A DNA stretch of 64,000 nucleotides. Source: Dorea sp. AM10-31 (GTDB lineage: Bacteria; Bacillota; Clostridia; Lachnospirales; Lachnospiraceae). Shown in pieces: positions 52,698 through 62,416 of this stretch. The position numbers were made by a program, and so were the translations under genes. The stretch is from positions 310,001-374,000 of the forward strand of contig NZ_QTUV01000002.1 in NCBI RefSeq assembly GCF_003435815.1, given 5' to 3'. The notes beneath the pieces are model-generated. The model was not told the DNA's origin and did no database searches. It saw nothing but the letters and a program-made list of their open reading frames with translations. Within the stretch, counting starts at the first letter, position 1. Every line of letters starts with the position of its first letter.

Positions 52698-53530
52698 TAA
52701 TTTCCTTTCATTTTTCTACGCAATGTTTCCAGAAAACTGACTTTATTCAGTCTTAAGATCTCTGTTCTGGTAGCGGATCTGCGGATGGTAATCCGCTCTC
52801 CTGTATGCATCATAAGCATCTGGGTTCCGTCAAAGGATACCAGCACTTCCTCTTCTGTACCGTTTCTGCCTTCTCCGATCTCAATCTCAATCTCATCTTC
52901 ACCGGATAAAATCACACTGCTCGTATTCAGTGCATGCGAACAGATCGGTGTGACTACAAGCAGCGATGCTGTCGGTTCTACGATCGGTCCGCCCGCAGAG
53001 AGATTGTATGCGGTAGAGCCGGTCGGTGTCGAGATAATGATTCCGTCCGCTTCATAGCAGTTCAGCAATTCTCCATTTACCCATATACGGAAATGAATGA
53101 TGCGAATTCCACCGTTTCTTGATACGACAATATCATTCAGTGCAACGTCCTTTACAGACGCTCCGTATACTGCTTCCAGCATCATTCTGGATTCCAGCGT
53201 ATATTCTCCTCTCAATAGCTTCTCAATGGATTCGTCCAGATCTGCAAGCTCTACTTCTGTCAGATAACCGAGTGTTCCCATATTTACCCCAAGCATCGGA
53301 ACATCCCTGTCATGCAGAATCCTTGCAGCTTCGATAAAACTGCCATCGCCTCCAATTACGATCACACAGTCAATGCCCTCCGGAATACTCTCTTCAATTA
53401 TTTTCTTTTCTTCATCTTTACGACAAACCGAACAGGTTTTGCCGTAATCTTCGATTATTTTTTTTATGTGTCTTGTCACAGAATGATCTTTGTCTTTTCC
53501 ATCATTCGTGACAATGAATATATGTTCCAT
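52697..53530 (-). CDS. nadK: NAD kinase
   Basis: 277 residues. Phosphorylates NAD to NADP. IVIGGDGSFIEAAR holds the catalytic GGDG, and ADGIIISTPTGSTAYNLSAGGPIV is the substrate-binding signature. It lies between tlyA and argR in the common Firmicutes order, 14 bases after tlyA. Confidence 0.98.
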   Translation of the reverse strand: MEHIFIVTNDGKDKDHSVTRHIKKIIEDYGKTCSVCRKDEEKKIIEESIPEGIDCVIVIGGDGSFIEAARILHDRDVPMLGVNMGTLGYLTEVELADLDESIEKLLRGEYTLESRMMLEAVYGASVKDVALNDIVVSRNGGIRIIHFRIWVNGELLNCYEADGIIISTPTGSTAYNLSAGGPIVEPTASLLVVTPICSHALNTSSVILSGEDEIEIEIGEGRNGTEEEVLVSFDGTQMLMMHTGERITIRRSATRTEILRLNKVSFLETLRRKMKGN

Positions 53531-53544
53531 ATCTGTTACCTGTA

Positions 53545-54351
53545 TTATTTGGTCAGGGATTCAAATGCACGCTTTGTTATTGCTTCTATATCGAAATTTT
53601 CTGAAATCTCTGCCTGTCCTTTACTTTTTTTCAAGTGTACAAGGTACTCAATATTTCCCTCCGGTCCGCGGATCGGTGAAAATTCTAGTTCCAGTACATC
53701 AAAACCGATGGAAACTGCATATGCCGTAACCATCTCAATGACTTCTACATGGGTACTTCGTTCTCTTACGACACCTTTTTTTCCGACTTTCTCTCTTCCT
53801 GCCTCGAACTGTGGTTTGATAAGCGCAACAATCTCCCCGTCTTCCGTCAGGTAATTGTAGATCGGAAGAAGCACTTTCGTAAGCGAAATAAATGACACAT
53901 CAATGGACGAAAACTGTACCGGTTCCCCAATATCTTCCGGTGTCACGTAACGGATATTTGTCTTTTCCATGCAGACAACACGGTCATCCTGTCTTAATTT
54001 CCAGTCAAGCTGACCACGTCCGACATCAATCGCAAATACTTTGACTGCACCATTCTGTAGCATACAGTCTGTAAATCCACCTGTTGAAGATCCGACATCC
54101 GTGCATGTCTTTCCTTTTACACTAACGTCAAAATTCTTCAGTGCTTTTTCGAGTTTCAATCCGCCGCGGCTGACGTATGGCAGTGTATGTCCGCGCACTT
54201 CAATCTTGCTTTCTTCTTTAAATAATGTTCCCGGTTTGTCTTCTTTCTGGTCATCCACATAGACATTACCGGACATGATGATCGCCTTGGCTTTTTCTCT
54301 GGACGCCGCCAGATTACGCTTTACAAGCAAGACATCCAAACGTTCTTTCAT
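53545..54351 (-). CDS. tlyA: TlyA-family rRNA 2'-O-methyltransferase
   Basis: 268 residues. N-terminal S4 RNA-binding domain (RLDVLLVKRNLAASREKAKAIIMSGNVYVD) and a FtsJ-like SAM domain (DVGSSTGGFTDCMLQNGA, VFAIDVGRGQL). TlyA methylates 16S and sometimes 23S rRNA; older annotations call it hemolysin. Overlaps dxs by 4 bases, so translation is coupled. Confidence 0.95.
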   Translation of the reverse strand: MKERLDVLLVKRNLAASREKAKAIIMSGNVYVDDQKEDKPGTLFKEESKIEVRGHTLPYVSRGGLKLEKALKNFDVSVKGKTCTDVGSSTGGFTDCMLQNGAVKVFAIDVGRGQLDWKLRQDDRVVCMEKTNIRYVTPEDIGEPVQFSSIDVSFISLTKVLLPIYNYLTEDGEIVALIKPQFEAGREKVGKKGVVRERSTHVEVIEMVTAYAVSIGFDVLELEFSPIRGPEGNIEYLVHLKKSKGQAEISENFDIEAITKRAFESLTK

Positions 54352-56219
54352 ATCTGTAACTCCTTATATGTTTCCATGATTTTCTCTGTCACTGACTGTG
54401 CATCAATACCAGTCTCTTTGCGAAGCACTTCCACACTTCCGTGTTCTACATAATTATCCGGAAGTGCAATCGGCAGAACGTGGCAGGAAAGCTGTTTTCT
54501 CGCTGCACATTCCAGCACCTGCATTCCATAGCCGCCAGTTATAACATTTTCTTCCAGTACAACGATCAGTTTGTGATTTTTTGCAAGCCTTGCAATACAT
54601 TCTTCATCTATCGGCTTTACAAAACGTCCGTTTACGAGCGTGCAGGAATACCCTGCATCTTTGAGATTCTTTCGTACTTTTACCGCTTCTTCAAACATAT
54701 GTCCCATACTGATGAGTGCGATCCCACTCTCCTCGCAGATCATCTCGCTTTTGCCATATTCGATCGGTGCACGATATTCAACATACTGATCGTACGCTGC
54801 ACCTCTTGGATAACGGATTGCAACCGGACCGTCAGATTTCAGTGCAAAGCGAAGCATGTCTGCCAGTTCCCATTTATGTTTAGGTGACATCACTGTCATA
54901 TTCGGAATACTGCTTAAAAATGACAGATCAAAAATTCCCTGATGTGTCTCTCCGTCACTTCCGACCAGTCCTGCTCGGTCAACGGCAAATACAACAGGGA
55001 GCTTCTGAAGTCCCACGTCATGGATAATCTGGTCATATGCTCTCTGCAGAAAAGAAGAATAAACCGCCACAACCGGGCGCATGCCTCCCGCTGCAAGTCC
55101 TGCCGCAAATGTCACAGCATGCTCTTCTGCAATTCCTACATCAAAAAAGCGATCAGGGAACATACTGTGGAAACGGGACAACCCGGTTCCATCTTCCATT
55201 GCAGCTGTAATTGCTGTAATGTCCGGATTCTCTTTTGCTTCTGCACACATAACTTTTCCAAACACATCGGTATAGGTATCCTTTTTCTTCTTCTCTGATA
55301 CCTCACCTGTCGCAATGTCAAACGGGCTAATGCCGTGGAATTTGCCTGGATGCTCTTCTGCCGGCGTATAACCTTTGCCTTTCTTCGTCAGAACATGGAC
55401 AAGAACCGGTCCTTCTATTCTCCGTGCTTCGGAAAATACACGGCAAAGCGTAGGAAGATCATGTCCTTTTACCGGTCCGAGATATGTAATTCCCATATCT
55501 TCAAAAAACATACCCGGAACGATCAGCTGTTTGATACTGCTCTTCGTCCGGCGGATCTGCTCGATCAGAGAATCCCCGACCTTCGGGATCTTCTCAAGCG
55601 TCGTTGTCACGCCTTTCTTCAACCCGGTATAAAAATCTGCTGTCCGGATCTTTGCCAGATATCTGGACATTCCTCCGACATTTTCAGAGATCGACATATG
55701 ATTGTCATTCAGCACAATAATAAAATTACTGTTCAACTGGGACGCATTATTAAGCGCCTCAAACGCCATTCCACCCGTCATCGAACCGTCACCGATCACG
55801 GAAATCACACTATAGTCTTCTCCTTTCAGGTCTCTCGCTCTTACATAGCCAAGGCCTGCTGATATGGACGTAGAGCTGTGTCCGGTATCAAATGCATCAC
55901 AATCGCTCTCCTTACGCTTCGGGAACCCACTCATGCCGCCGTATTTACGCAGGTTTTCAAAACCATCTTTTCTTCCGGTCAGAATCTTATGGGTATAAGA
56001 CTGGTGTCCGACATCCCAGATAATCTTATCTTCCGGCATTTGGAATACAAGGTGCATTGCCATTGTAAGCTCTATAACGCCAAGATTCGATGCGAGATGT
56101 CCACCTGTCTTGCTGACCGTCTCTACAAGAAATTCACGAATCTCCTCTGCCAGTATCGGGAGTTCCTCTTTTTTTAAATTCTTTATATCATTTGCTTTCT
56201 GAATTCGTTCCAACATCAC
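54348..56219 (-). CDS. dxs: 1-deoxy-D-xylulose-5-phosphate synthase
   Basis: 623 residues, thiamine-diphosphate enzyme, first step of the MEP isoprenoid pathway. GHQSYTHKILTGR, the TPP motif GDGSMTGGMAFEALNN and AEEHAVTFAAGLA (catalytic Glu) are present; DRAGLVGSDGETHQG marks the C-terminal half. Directly follows ispA, so precursor and prenyl-chain formation are coupled. Confidence 0.98.
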   Translation of the reverse strand: MMLERIQKANDIKNLKKEELPILAEEIREFLVETVSKTGGHLASNLGVIELTMAMHLVFQMPEDKIIWDVGHQSYTHKILTGRKDGFENLRKYGGMSGFPKRKESDCDAFDTGHSSTSISAGLGYVRARDLKGEDYSVISVIGDGSMTGGMAFEALNNASQLNSNFIIVLNDNHMSISENVGGMSRYLAKIRTADFYTGLKKGVTTTLEKIPKVGDSLIEQIRRTKSSIKQLIVPGMFFEDMGITYLGPVKGHDLPTLCRVFSEARRIEGPVLVHVLTKKGKGYTPAEEHPGKFHGISPFDIATGEVSEKKKKDTYTDVFGKVMCAEAKENPDITAITAAMEDGTGLSRFHSMFPDRFFDVGIAEEHAVTFAAGLAAGGMRPVVAVYSSFLQRAYDQIIHDVGLQKLPVVFAVDRAGLVGSDGETHQGIFDLSFLSSIPNMTVMSPKHKWELADMLRFALKSDGPVAIRYPRGAAYDQYVEYRAPIEYGKSEMICEESGIALISMGHMFEEAVKVRKNLKDAGYSCTLVNGRFVKPIDEECIARLAKNHKLIVVLEENVITGGYGMQVLECAARKQLSCHVLPIALPDNYVEHGSVEVLRKETGIDAQSVTEKIMETYKELQI

Positions 56220-56231
56220 GAACGTCCTCTC

Positions 56232-57134
56232 TTATTTCACTCTATGGATTAGTTTGATGATCAACTCTTCCAGATAATCATTCTCTCCCGGAAGTTCATG
56301 TAAAAGAGCAATTGCTTCTTTTGATCTTTCTTCTACAACTGCTGATGCTTTCTCTATACCATACAGAGTTACATATGTAGTCTTCTCATTCTTCTCATCA
56401 CTGTGGATTGGCTTTCCAAGCACTTCTTCCGTACTTGTCACATCCAAAATGTCATCCTGCACCTGGAATGCGATACCGATATTCGATGCCATCTGCTCAA
56501 CTTTTTCAAGCTCCTCATCTGTAGCACCTGCAAGGATCGCTCCAACCATCATAGATGCTTCGATCAGTGCAGACGTCTTCAGTTCATAGATCGTATCCAA
56601 TACTTCCCTGTCGATCTGTTTTCCGGTCTCTTTTACATCAATGACCTGTCCTCCGATCATTCCATGAATGCCGGCTTTTTCCCCCAACACCTGAAGTGCT
56701 TTTCCAATCTTAAGGCTGTCCTGAGGACAAAGCTCAAATGCGTGAAACGCAGTCTCAAATGCATAATTTAAAAGTGCATCTCCCGCAAGGATTCCTATAT
56801 CTTCGCCATACACAACATGGGTAGTCTTTCTACCTCTTCTGTAATCGTCATTATCCATCGCCGGCAGATCGTCATGCACAAGGGAATACGTGTGAATCAT
56901 CTCAATTGCTGCCATAAACGGTTCGATCGCTTTCATTGTTCCTCCAAAAAGCCGGAATACTTCCTGCATCATCATCGGACGAAGCCTCTTGCCACCTGCC
57001 ATCAGACTATATTCCATAGCCTCCGTGATAATCTTCTGATAACCGCTCTGCACCGGCAGATATTTCCGCAGTAATTGTTCTATCTCTATTACCTTTTCCT
57101 GTTGTAACTGTGCAAAATTATTGTTCAAACTCAT
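56232..57134 (-). CDS. ispA: Polyprenyl (farnesyl/geranylgeranyl) diphosphate synthase
   Basis: 300 residues. First Asp-rich motif HDDLPAMDNDDYRRGR and second FQVQDDILDV are present; GGKRLRPMM is the usual start. Builds C15-C20 prenyl diphosphates. The start at 57134 overlaps the end of xseB and has GGAG 7 bases upstream. Confidence 0.96.
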   Translation of the reverse strand: MSLNNNFAQLQQEKVIEIEQLLRKYLPVQSGYQKIITEAMEYSLMAGGKRLRPMMMQEVFRLFGGTMKAIEPFMAAIEMIHTYSLVHDDLPAMDNDDYRRGRKTTHVVYGEDIGILAGDALLNYAFETAFHAFELCPQDSLKIGKALQVLGEKAGIHGMIGGQVIDVKETGKQIDREVLDTIYELKTSALIEASMMVGAILAGATDEELEKVEQMASNIGIAFQVQDDILDVTSTEEVLGKPIHSDEKNEKTTYVTLYGIEKASAVVEERSKEAIALLHELPGENDYLEELIIKLIHRVK

Positions 57135-57333
57135 GCGTTTCTCCTTCATTATCCAGCACCAGTATCTTTTTCTCTACTTTATCTATCTTTTCATTACACA
57201 TCTTAAGTGTATCCACGCCTTTATGATACAGTGCAAAAGCTTCTTCCAAAGAGACCTCACCCTGCTCCATCTCCCGGATCACATCTTCCAGTTGTGTAAA
57301 TAACTTTTCCAGAGTCTGTTCTTTCTCAGCCAT
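57118..57333 (-). CDS. xseB: Exodeoxyribonuclease VII small subunit
   Basis: 71 residues, two-helix protein (LEKLFTQLEDVIREMEQGEVSLEEAF, YHKGVDTLKMCNEKID) that pairs with XseA. Start at 57333 after GAGGAGAG; it overlaps the xseA end by 8 bases and its own end overlaps ispA. Confidence 0.96.
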   Translation of the reverse strand: MAEKEQTLEKLFTQLEDVIREMEQGEVSLEEAFALYHKGVDTLKMCNEKIDKVEKKILVLDNEGETHEFEQ

Positions 57334-58537
57334 GTCTCTCCTCCTTCGTCTCTTCTGCACATACTTTGATCGTACCATCCGTGACATAGATTGTAAGCTC
57401 ATCTCCCACGTCTACCTGTCCGATTCTTTTCACTGCTTTTCTGTCTGCTGTTTCTACGTAAGAAAATCCTTGATTCAGCTTTTCAAGCGGAGACAGCTTC
57501 TTCATTTTCTCCAGATCAACCGTAAAGCGCATCTTATTCTTCTGCAGACTGTTCTCCATAAGAAGACGCAGTTTCTCTTCGTAATCTACTATGCGTTGTC
57601 TGTAATCACGCACCTGATTTTCCGGATGGAGATACATAAGCTTCGTCTGATATTCCCGCAGACGCAGACGCTGCATACGAATCTGCTGTTCCAGAAGTCT
57701 TGTAGCTTTCTCACGATATTCAATCATCGTCCGTTCTGTCAAGCGATAGTCATAAACTGCAAGTTCTGCAGCCGCAGACGGTGTCGGTGCCCGAAGATCC
57801 GCCACATAATCAGCGATTGTCGTGTCTGTCTCATGTCCGACTGCGGAAATCACAGGTGTCTCACATTCAAAAATCGCTCTTGCAACTGCTTCTTCGTTAA
57901 ACGCCCACAGATCTTCGATCGATCCGCCTCCACGTCCAACAATCATTACATCTACGCCATATGCATCCAGTGTCTGTATTCCTGTAACAATACTCTGCAC
58001 TGCACCTTCGCCCTGCACAAGCGCCGGATACAGGATCAGCTGTACAAATGGATTCCGCCGCGAAGAAATATTCATAATATCCCGGATCGCAGCGCCGGTC
58101 GGTGCTGTCACAATTCCAACAGTTTTCACAAAAGACGGAATCGTTTTCTTATATTCAGGGGCGAACATCCCCATCTCACCAAGCTCCTGTTTCAGTGCCT
58201 GAAAACGTTCATAGAGTACTCCTTCGCCATCCAGACGAATCTCTCTTGCATAAAGCTGGTAAGAACCACTTCTTTCATAAACACTGATTCCGCCAAATAC
58301 AACAACCTGCTGTCCTTCTCTCATATGAAAAGCGAGCCCGCCTCGCTGCCCGGCAAACATAACGCAGGCAATCGTTCCGGACTCGTCCTTTAACGAAAAA
58401 TATATATGTCCCGATGTGTGGTATTTACAGTTGGATACTTCGCCTTTTACATAGATACGGTTCAGCATATAATCCTGCGTAAACATATTCTTAATGTATG
58501 CATTTACCTGTCTGACCGTATATACGTTCTGTGTCAT
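57326..58537 (-). CDS. xseA: Exodeoxyribonuclease VII large subunit
   Basis: 403 residues. N-terminal OB fold (VKGEVSNCKYHTSGHIYFSLKDE), then the catalytic domain with VIGTAPTGAAIRDI-type segment (VGIVTAPTGAAIRDIMNI) and GRGGGSIEDLWAFNEE, and a coiled-coil region to bind XseB. Degrades single-stranded DNA. Confidence 0.97.
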   Translation of the reverse strand: MTQNVYTVRQVNAYIKNMFTQDYMLNRIYVKGEVSNCKYHTSGHIYFSLKDESGTIACVMFAGQRGGLAFHMREGQQVVVFGGISVYERSGSYQLYAREIRLDGEGVLYERFQALKQELGEMGMFAPEYKKTIPSFVKTVGIVTAPTGAAIRDIMNISSRRNPFVQLILYPALVQGEGAVQSIVTGIQTLDAYGVDVMIVGRGGGSIEDLWAFNEEAVARAIFECETPVISAVGHETDTTIADYVADLRAPTPSAAAELAVYDYRLTERTMIEYREKATRLLEQQIRMQRLRLREYQTKLMYLHPENQVRDYRQRIVDYEEKLRLLMENSLQKNKMRFTVDLEKMKKLSPLEKLNQGFSYVETADRKAVKRIGQVDVGDELTIYVTDGTIKVCAEETKEERHG

Positions 58538-58549
58538 GCTACACCTCTT

Positions 58550-58951
58550 CTACGCCTTTGCCAGTTTTGCAAGCACGCCATTTACGAAAGACGGACCTTC
58601 GTCACTGCTGTATTTTTTAGCAAGTTCTACTGCCTGATCGATCGCAACACCAACCGGAACCTCATCGTCCCATTTCATCTCATAGACTGCGACACGCAGG
58701 ATGCTTAAGTCTACTTTGTTCATACGACTTGTCTTCCAGCCTTTCGTATGTGTATTGAGCAGCGCATCAATCTCTTCTCTCTTCTCGGCAATATGTTCTG
58801 CTTTCTCACGGATGTACTCCATGTCTCTTTCTTTTACATCATCCAGCTGTTCAAAATAAAGCTGGATCTGCTCCGGAATCTCTTCGCCTTCATTAAAATC
58901 CAGTCCGAAAACCATCCGGAAAATGTGTTCTCTTAATTCTGATCTTCTCAC
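58550..58951 (-). CDS. nusB: Transcription antitermination factor NusB
   Basis: 133 residues, all-helical RNA-binding protein of the rRNA antitermination complex. RRSELREHIFRMVFGLDF at the start and VPVGVAIDQAVELAKKYSSDEGPSFVNGVLAKLAK, given partly here as AIDQAVELAKKYSSDEGPSF, mark the family. Its start abuts the stop of the Asp23 gene. Confidence 0.97.
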   Translation of the reverse strand: MRRSELREHIFRMVFGLDFNEGEEIPEQIQLYFEQLDDVKERDMEYIREKAEHIAEKREEIDALLNTHTKGWKTSRMNKVDLSILRVAVYEMKWDDEVPVGVAIDQAVELAKKYSSDEGPSFVNGVLAKLAKA

Positions 58952-59335
58952 TTAGTCTTCCTCCGGTACTTTCACGCCTGCAACGCGAATATTCACATCT
59001 GCAACTTCCAGTCCTGTCATGTTCTCGATGGAAGATTTGACCTTCTCCTGTACTTTTACAGAAATGTCTTTGACTCCATATCCGTATAATAAATTGAGTG
59101 TCAGGGATACTGTAACAATACCGTCCAGAACATCTACTTTCACACCTTTGGAAAGAGACTTCATTCCAAGCTTACTGATCAGTTCTCTTGTTGCATTGCC
59201 TGCCATAGAAGCAACACCCTCTACTTCCATCGCAGCCAGTCCTGCGATGATTGCAACAACTTCATCTGCAATCTTCACTTCTCCGATGTTGGCGTCATTT
59301 TTTATTGTATAAGCATTTCTTTCTTCTTTTCCCAT
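58952..59335 (-). CDS. Asp23/Gls24 envelope-stress family protein
   Basis: 127 residues, YqhY/Asp23 type. GEVKIADEVVAIIAGLAAMEVEGVA (first part GEVKIADEVVAIIAGLAA) and VSLTLNLLYGYGVKDISVKV are family signatures. Asp23 proteins are membrane-associated or linked to acetyl-CoA carboxylase regulation (YqhY). First gene of the long nusB-xse-isp-dxs-tlyA-nadK-argR-recN run, behind a good promoter. AGGAGG precedes the ATG. Confidence 0.93.
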   Translation of the reverse strand: MGKEERNAYTIKNDANIGEVKIADEVVAIIAGLAAMEVEGVASMAGNATRELISKLGMKSLSKGVKVDVLDGIVTVSLTLNLLYGYGVKDISVKVQEKVKSSIENMTGLEVADVNIRVAGVKVPEED

Positions 59336-59371
59336 TTCAGAAACCTCCTGTCTGGTTTATTCGTTCTTATC

Positions 59372-59400
59372 ATTATAACAAATTTCTATTCTTTTGCAAA
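59372..59400 (-). promoter_or_regulatory. Promoter of the Asp23-nusB-xse-dxs run
   Basis: TTTGCA (59395-59400) and TATAAT (59372-59377), 17-base spacer on the minus strand. From here to recN (50557) gaps are at most 15 bases, many overlap. Confidence 0.75.
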
Positions 59401-59455
59401 TAGCCAGCACAAAAAACTTCCATCTGCCGACTTCCTTTTCTCACAATCTCCCGGA

Positions 59456-61060
59456 TTAAGATCTTCCAAACTCCTCCAGTATCAGTCCGTCGTTTCTTTC
59501 CTGTGTCATACGGATGCTCCACTCATTTACAAACAGAAGCAGCGGTCTTCCTTTGAGATCCTTGATCTTCTTCATATCCGATGTTCCGGAAAGTTTGTCC
59601 ATATCCACTTCCTCATTGCCGATCCAGCGAATGTATTCATATGGAAGACTGTCCATACGGATCTCTACGTTATATTCATTCTCCAGACGATATTTTAATA
59701 CGTCAAACTGCAGAACACCGACAACGCCGACGATAATCTCTTCCATGCCTGTATTGTATTCCTGGAAGATCTGAATCGCACCTTCCTGCGCAATCTGGTT
59801 GACCCCCTTGATAAACTGTTTTCTCTTCATCGTATCTACCTGACGGACTCTTGCAAAATGCTCCGGTGCAAATGTCGGGATACCTTCATATGCATACCTC
59901 TTTGCTGAAGTCGTCAGTGTATCACCGATTGAGAAAATGCCCGGATCAAACACACCGATAATGTCTCCGCCATAAGCTTCCTGCACCAGATGTCTCTCGC
60001 TAGCCATCATCTGCTGTGGCTGCGACAGACGTACCTTCTTGCCGCCCTGAATATGGAACACATCCATTCCTGCCTCGAATTTACCGGAACAGATACGCAT
60101 AAATGCGATACGGTCTCGGTGCGCCTTGTTCATATTTGCCTGAATTTTAAATACAAATGCTGAGAAATCTTCTTCCTCCATCGGATCAATGAGACCTGCA
60201 TCTGATTTTCTCGGAAGCGGTGAAGTTGTCATTGCAAGGAAATGCTGAAGGAATGTCTCTACACCGAAGTTCGTAAGTGCAGATCCGAAAAATACCGGTG
60301 AAAGTTCTCCCTTGCTGACCAGCTCTTGATCGAACTCGGCTCCTGCACCGTCCTGCAGTTCAATCTCTTCTTCTAACTGGCTCTTCTGATCCGCTGTAAT
60401 AAGATCTGCAATCTCTGGATCGTCAATGTCGATCTTGCGCACCTCACCTTGTGTTGTTCCTTTTCTTGTATCTGAGAACAGCTCGACTTTCTTTGTATTT
60501 CTGTCATAGACACCGCGGAACTCCTTACCGGAACCGATTGGCCAGTTTACCGGACAGGTTGCGATTCCCAGCTCGTTCTCGATATCATCTAATAATTCAA
60601 ATGTATCCATCGCTTCGCGGTCCATCTTATTGATAAAAGTAAAAATCGGGATATGACGCATCGTACATACTTTGAACAGTTTTCTTGTCTGCGCCTCTAC
60701 ACCTTTGGATGCATCAATGACCATTACAGCTGAGTCTGCCGCCATCAGAGTACGGTAGGTATCCTCCGAGAAATCCTGATGTCCCGGTGTATCCAGGATG
60801 TTGATACAGAATCCATCATAATTAAACTGTAATACCGATGAAGTTACAGAAATACCTCTTTCCTTCTCAATCTCCATCCAGTCTGATACTGCATGCTTTG
60901 CTGTTGCCTTTCCCTTGACACTTCCTGCCTGGTTAATGGCTCCTCCGTAAAGCAGGAACTTCTCTGTTAAAGTTGTCTTACCTGCATCGGGATGGGAAAT
61001 AATTGCAAACGTTCTTCGTTTTTTAATCTCATTTGTTATTTCATTTGTTATCTCTGACAT
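59456..61060 (-). CDS. prfC: Peptide chain release factor 3
   Basis: 534 residues, translational GTPase that recycles RF1/RF2 from terminated ribosomes. G1 SHPDAGKTT, G2 ERGISVTSSV, G3 DTPGHQDF and G4 NKMDREAMD; the C-terminal domain carries VGVLQFDVLKYRLENEYNVE. The start at 61060 has AGGAG 11 bases upstream. The N-terminus shows a small duplication (ITNEITNEI). Single-gene unit. Confidence 0.97.
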   Translation of the reverse strand: MSEITNEITNEIKKRRTFAIISHPDAGKTTLTEKFLLYGGAINQAGSVKGKATAKHAVSDWMEIEKERGISVTSSVLQFNYDGFCINILDTPGHQDFSEDTYRTLMAADSAVMVIDASKGVEAQTRKLFKVCTMRHIPIFTFINKMDREAMDTFELLDDIENELGIATCPVNWPIGSGKEFRGVYDRNTKKVELFSDTRKGTTQGEVRKIDIDDPEIADLITADQKSQLEEEIELQDGAGAEFDQELVSKGELSPVFFGSALTNFGVETFLQHFLAMTTSPLPRKSDAGLIDPMEEEDFSAFVFKIQANMNKAHRDRIAFMRICSGKFEAGMDVFHIQGGKKVRLSQPQQMMASERHLVQEAYGGDIIGVFDPGIFSIGDTLTTSAKRYAYEGIPTFAPEHFARVRQVDTMKRKQFIKGVNQIAQEGAIQIFQEYNTGMEEIIVGVVGVLQFDVLKYRLENEYNVEIRMDSLPYEYIRWIGNEEVDMDKLSGTSDMKKIKDLKGRPLLLFVNEWSIRMTQERNDGLILEEFGRS

Positions 61061-61110
61061 ATATTCCAACACTCCTACATTAGTATATCCGTTTATAGAC
61101 ACTGTTAGTC

Positions 61111-61139
61111 AGTATAACATATCCTCTGCAAATGCTCAA
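61111..61139 (-). promoter_or_regulatory. prfC promoter
   Basis: TTGAGC (61134-61139) and TATACT (61111-61116), 17-base spacer on the minus strand. Confidence 0.7.
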
Positions 61140-61142
61140 ACA

Positions 61143-61166
61143 AAAATCCCGCTGCTGCGGGATTTT
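61143..61166 (-). terminator. Terminator of the spoIIIA operon
   Basis: Perfect 10-base stem AAAATCCCGC (61143-61152) with GCGGGATTTT (61157-61166), loop TGCT, then a T run on the minus strand. Lies just after spoIIIAH. Confidence 0.9.
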
Positions 61167-61180
61167 CCATATATTTTATT

Positions 61181-61804
61181 CTATTTTTTACTGCCTGCCG
61201 GTGTGATCACAATATTTTCAGCTGCCATTCCGGTCTTCCTTATAACAATGTCTTCAATTTGTGCCCGGTTTGCTTCACTTAATTCTTTGGCATTTACCAC
61301 AACATCTGCGGATTCTTCGGAAAGACTGACTACACTGTCTGTAAATCCTTTGGCAGAAAGCATCGTCTCCGCAGCTGCCTCTTTTTCTGCAATTTTTGTA
61401 AGCTCAACCATTTCATTTACCGCTTTTTTCTTCTGCTCTCCTGTCAGTTGTTTATTGTCTATGATTTCCTGCAGGGACTCTTTATTTTTAGCCCGCACCT
61501 GTTCTCTTGTGATCTTTGCCTGTGATACGATGGATGTGGCATCTCCTCCTGTCAGTACCGCCTCGCCCGGCGTACTCGTCTGCGCTTCATTATCCCCGTC
61601 CTGACTCTTAATATCCGAGGATGCACTCTGACTGTCCTCCTGTGAAATATCCAGAAGTTCCTGACTTGCCACTTCACTTCCTGTCTCACTGGATTTTTCC
61701 TTATCCGGGAACAGGCGTCCGGAATAATTCAAATATCCTGCTGCCGCTATCATCACCGCCAACGCTGCAATGATCACCTGATTTTTCTTAAACACTCGTT
61801 TCAC
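61181..61804 (-). CDS. spoIIIAH: Stage III sporulation protein AH
   Basis: 207 residues. A basic N-terminus and one membrane segment (VIIAALAVMIAAAGYLNYSG) are followed by an acidic Ser/Gln/Asp-rich linker (about 35-90), then the ring-building domain with AEKEAAAETMLSAKGFTDSVVSLSEESADVVVNAKEL (part: GFTDSVVSLSEESADVVVNA). It forms the mother-cell half of the feeding-tube channel that binds forespore SpoIIQ. Last gene of the operon. Confidence 0.95.
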   Translation of the reverse strand: MKRVFKKNQVIIAALAVMIAAAGYLNYSGRLFPDKEKSSETGSEVASQELLDISQEDSQSASSDIKSQDGDNEAQTSTPGEAVLTGGDATSIVSQAKITREQVRAKNKESLQEIIDNKQLTGEQKKKAVNEMVELTKIAEKEAAAETMLSAKGFTDSVVSLSEESADVVVNAKELSEANRAQIEDIVIRKTGMAAENIVITPAGSKK

Positions 61805-61822
61805 GTTCTCTCCTCCTGCCTT

Positions 61823-62416
61823 TTATGGTTTCTGATTCTTTTTCATTATTCTAATCTTATGCGTGTCTATTCCAAATAATGCCTGCACCGCTTCCGTAAT
61901 ATGTTTAGCTACTTCAGGATTATCACCCCCTGTGGCAAGCACGACAACACCTTCAACCTGCGGTGTCAGTTCTTTCGTTACATATGGGCTGTCTCCATTA
62001 CTGTTTTGCTTTTTATATACCGTTTCTTCAGACAGGGAATCTTTATCTGTCGTACGCTCTCCGCCCTGATGATCGGACTCTTTTACCTGCTCACTCTGAG
62101 TGTCACGATCTTTCTCTATCACTTTTTCCGCTGTTGATGCAAGTGTCAGCATCACTTTCACTTCTCCGGCGCCATCCATCTGCGACAACATTTCTTCCAG
62201 TTCCTGTTCCATCTCTTTTGTATAACTTTCACGGTCTGTTATCACGCTCTGCCCGGTTCTGCTTCCGACAGTTTTCCTATTTTCTTTTTCCTTACCGGCA
62301 GGCAATGTAATAACTAATAAGAGTACTCCGGTAAGAAACAGGATCAGAAGCTGGTCCTTCTTCAGTTTTTCCCCTTTCCACAGCAATTCTTTTAACATCT
62401 TAAGGCTGAACTTCAA
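61823..62416 (-). CDS. spoIIIAG: Stage III sporulation protein AG
   Basis: 197 residues. One membrane helix (LLILFLTGVLLLVITLPAG), a linker, then a ring-building domain: GAGEVKVMLTLASTAEKVI and EGVVVLATGGDNPEVAKHITEAVQALFGI (part: VVVLATGGDNPEVAKHITEA). It forms a large ring in the intermembrane channel. The TTG at 62416 overlaps the spoIIIAF end by 17 bases; an ATG six codons later is another option. Confidence 0.95.
   Translation of the reverse strand: MKFSLKMLKELLWKGEKLKKDQLLILFLTGVLLLVITLPAGKEKENRKTVGSRTGQSVITDRESYTKEMEQELEEMLSQMDGAGEVKVMLTLASTAEKVIEKDRDTQSEQVKESDHQGGERTTDKDSLSEETVYKKQNSNGDSPYVTKELTPQVEGVVVLATGGDNPEVAKHITEAVQALFGIDTHKIRIMKKNQKP

Noticed and set aside
57332..58393. 353-codon open frame on the plus strand opposite xseA
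   Set aside because: Composition is Cys, His and Ser rich with no domain; it is the antisense of a clear xseA and has no ribosome site.
59401..59455. Terminator after prfC
   Set aside because: GGAAGT occurs twice as a direct repeat and a T run follows, but no convincing stem could be formed.
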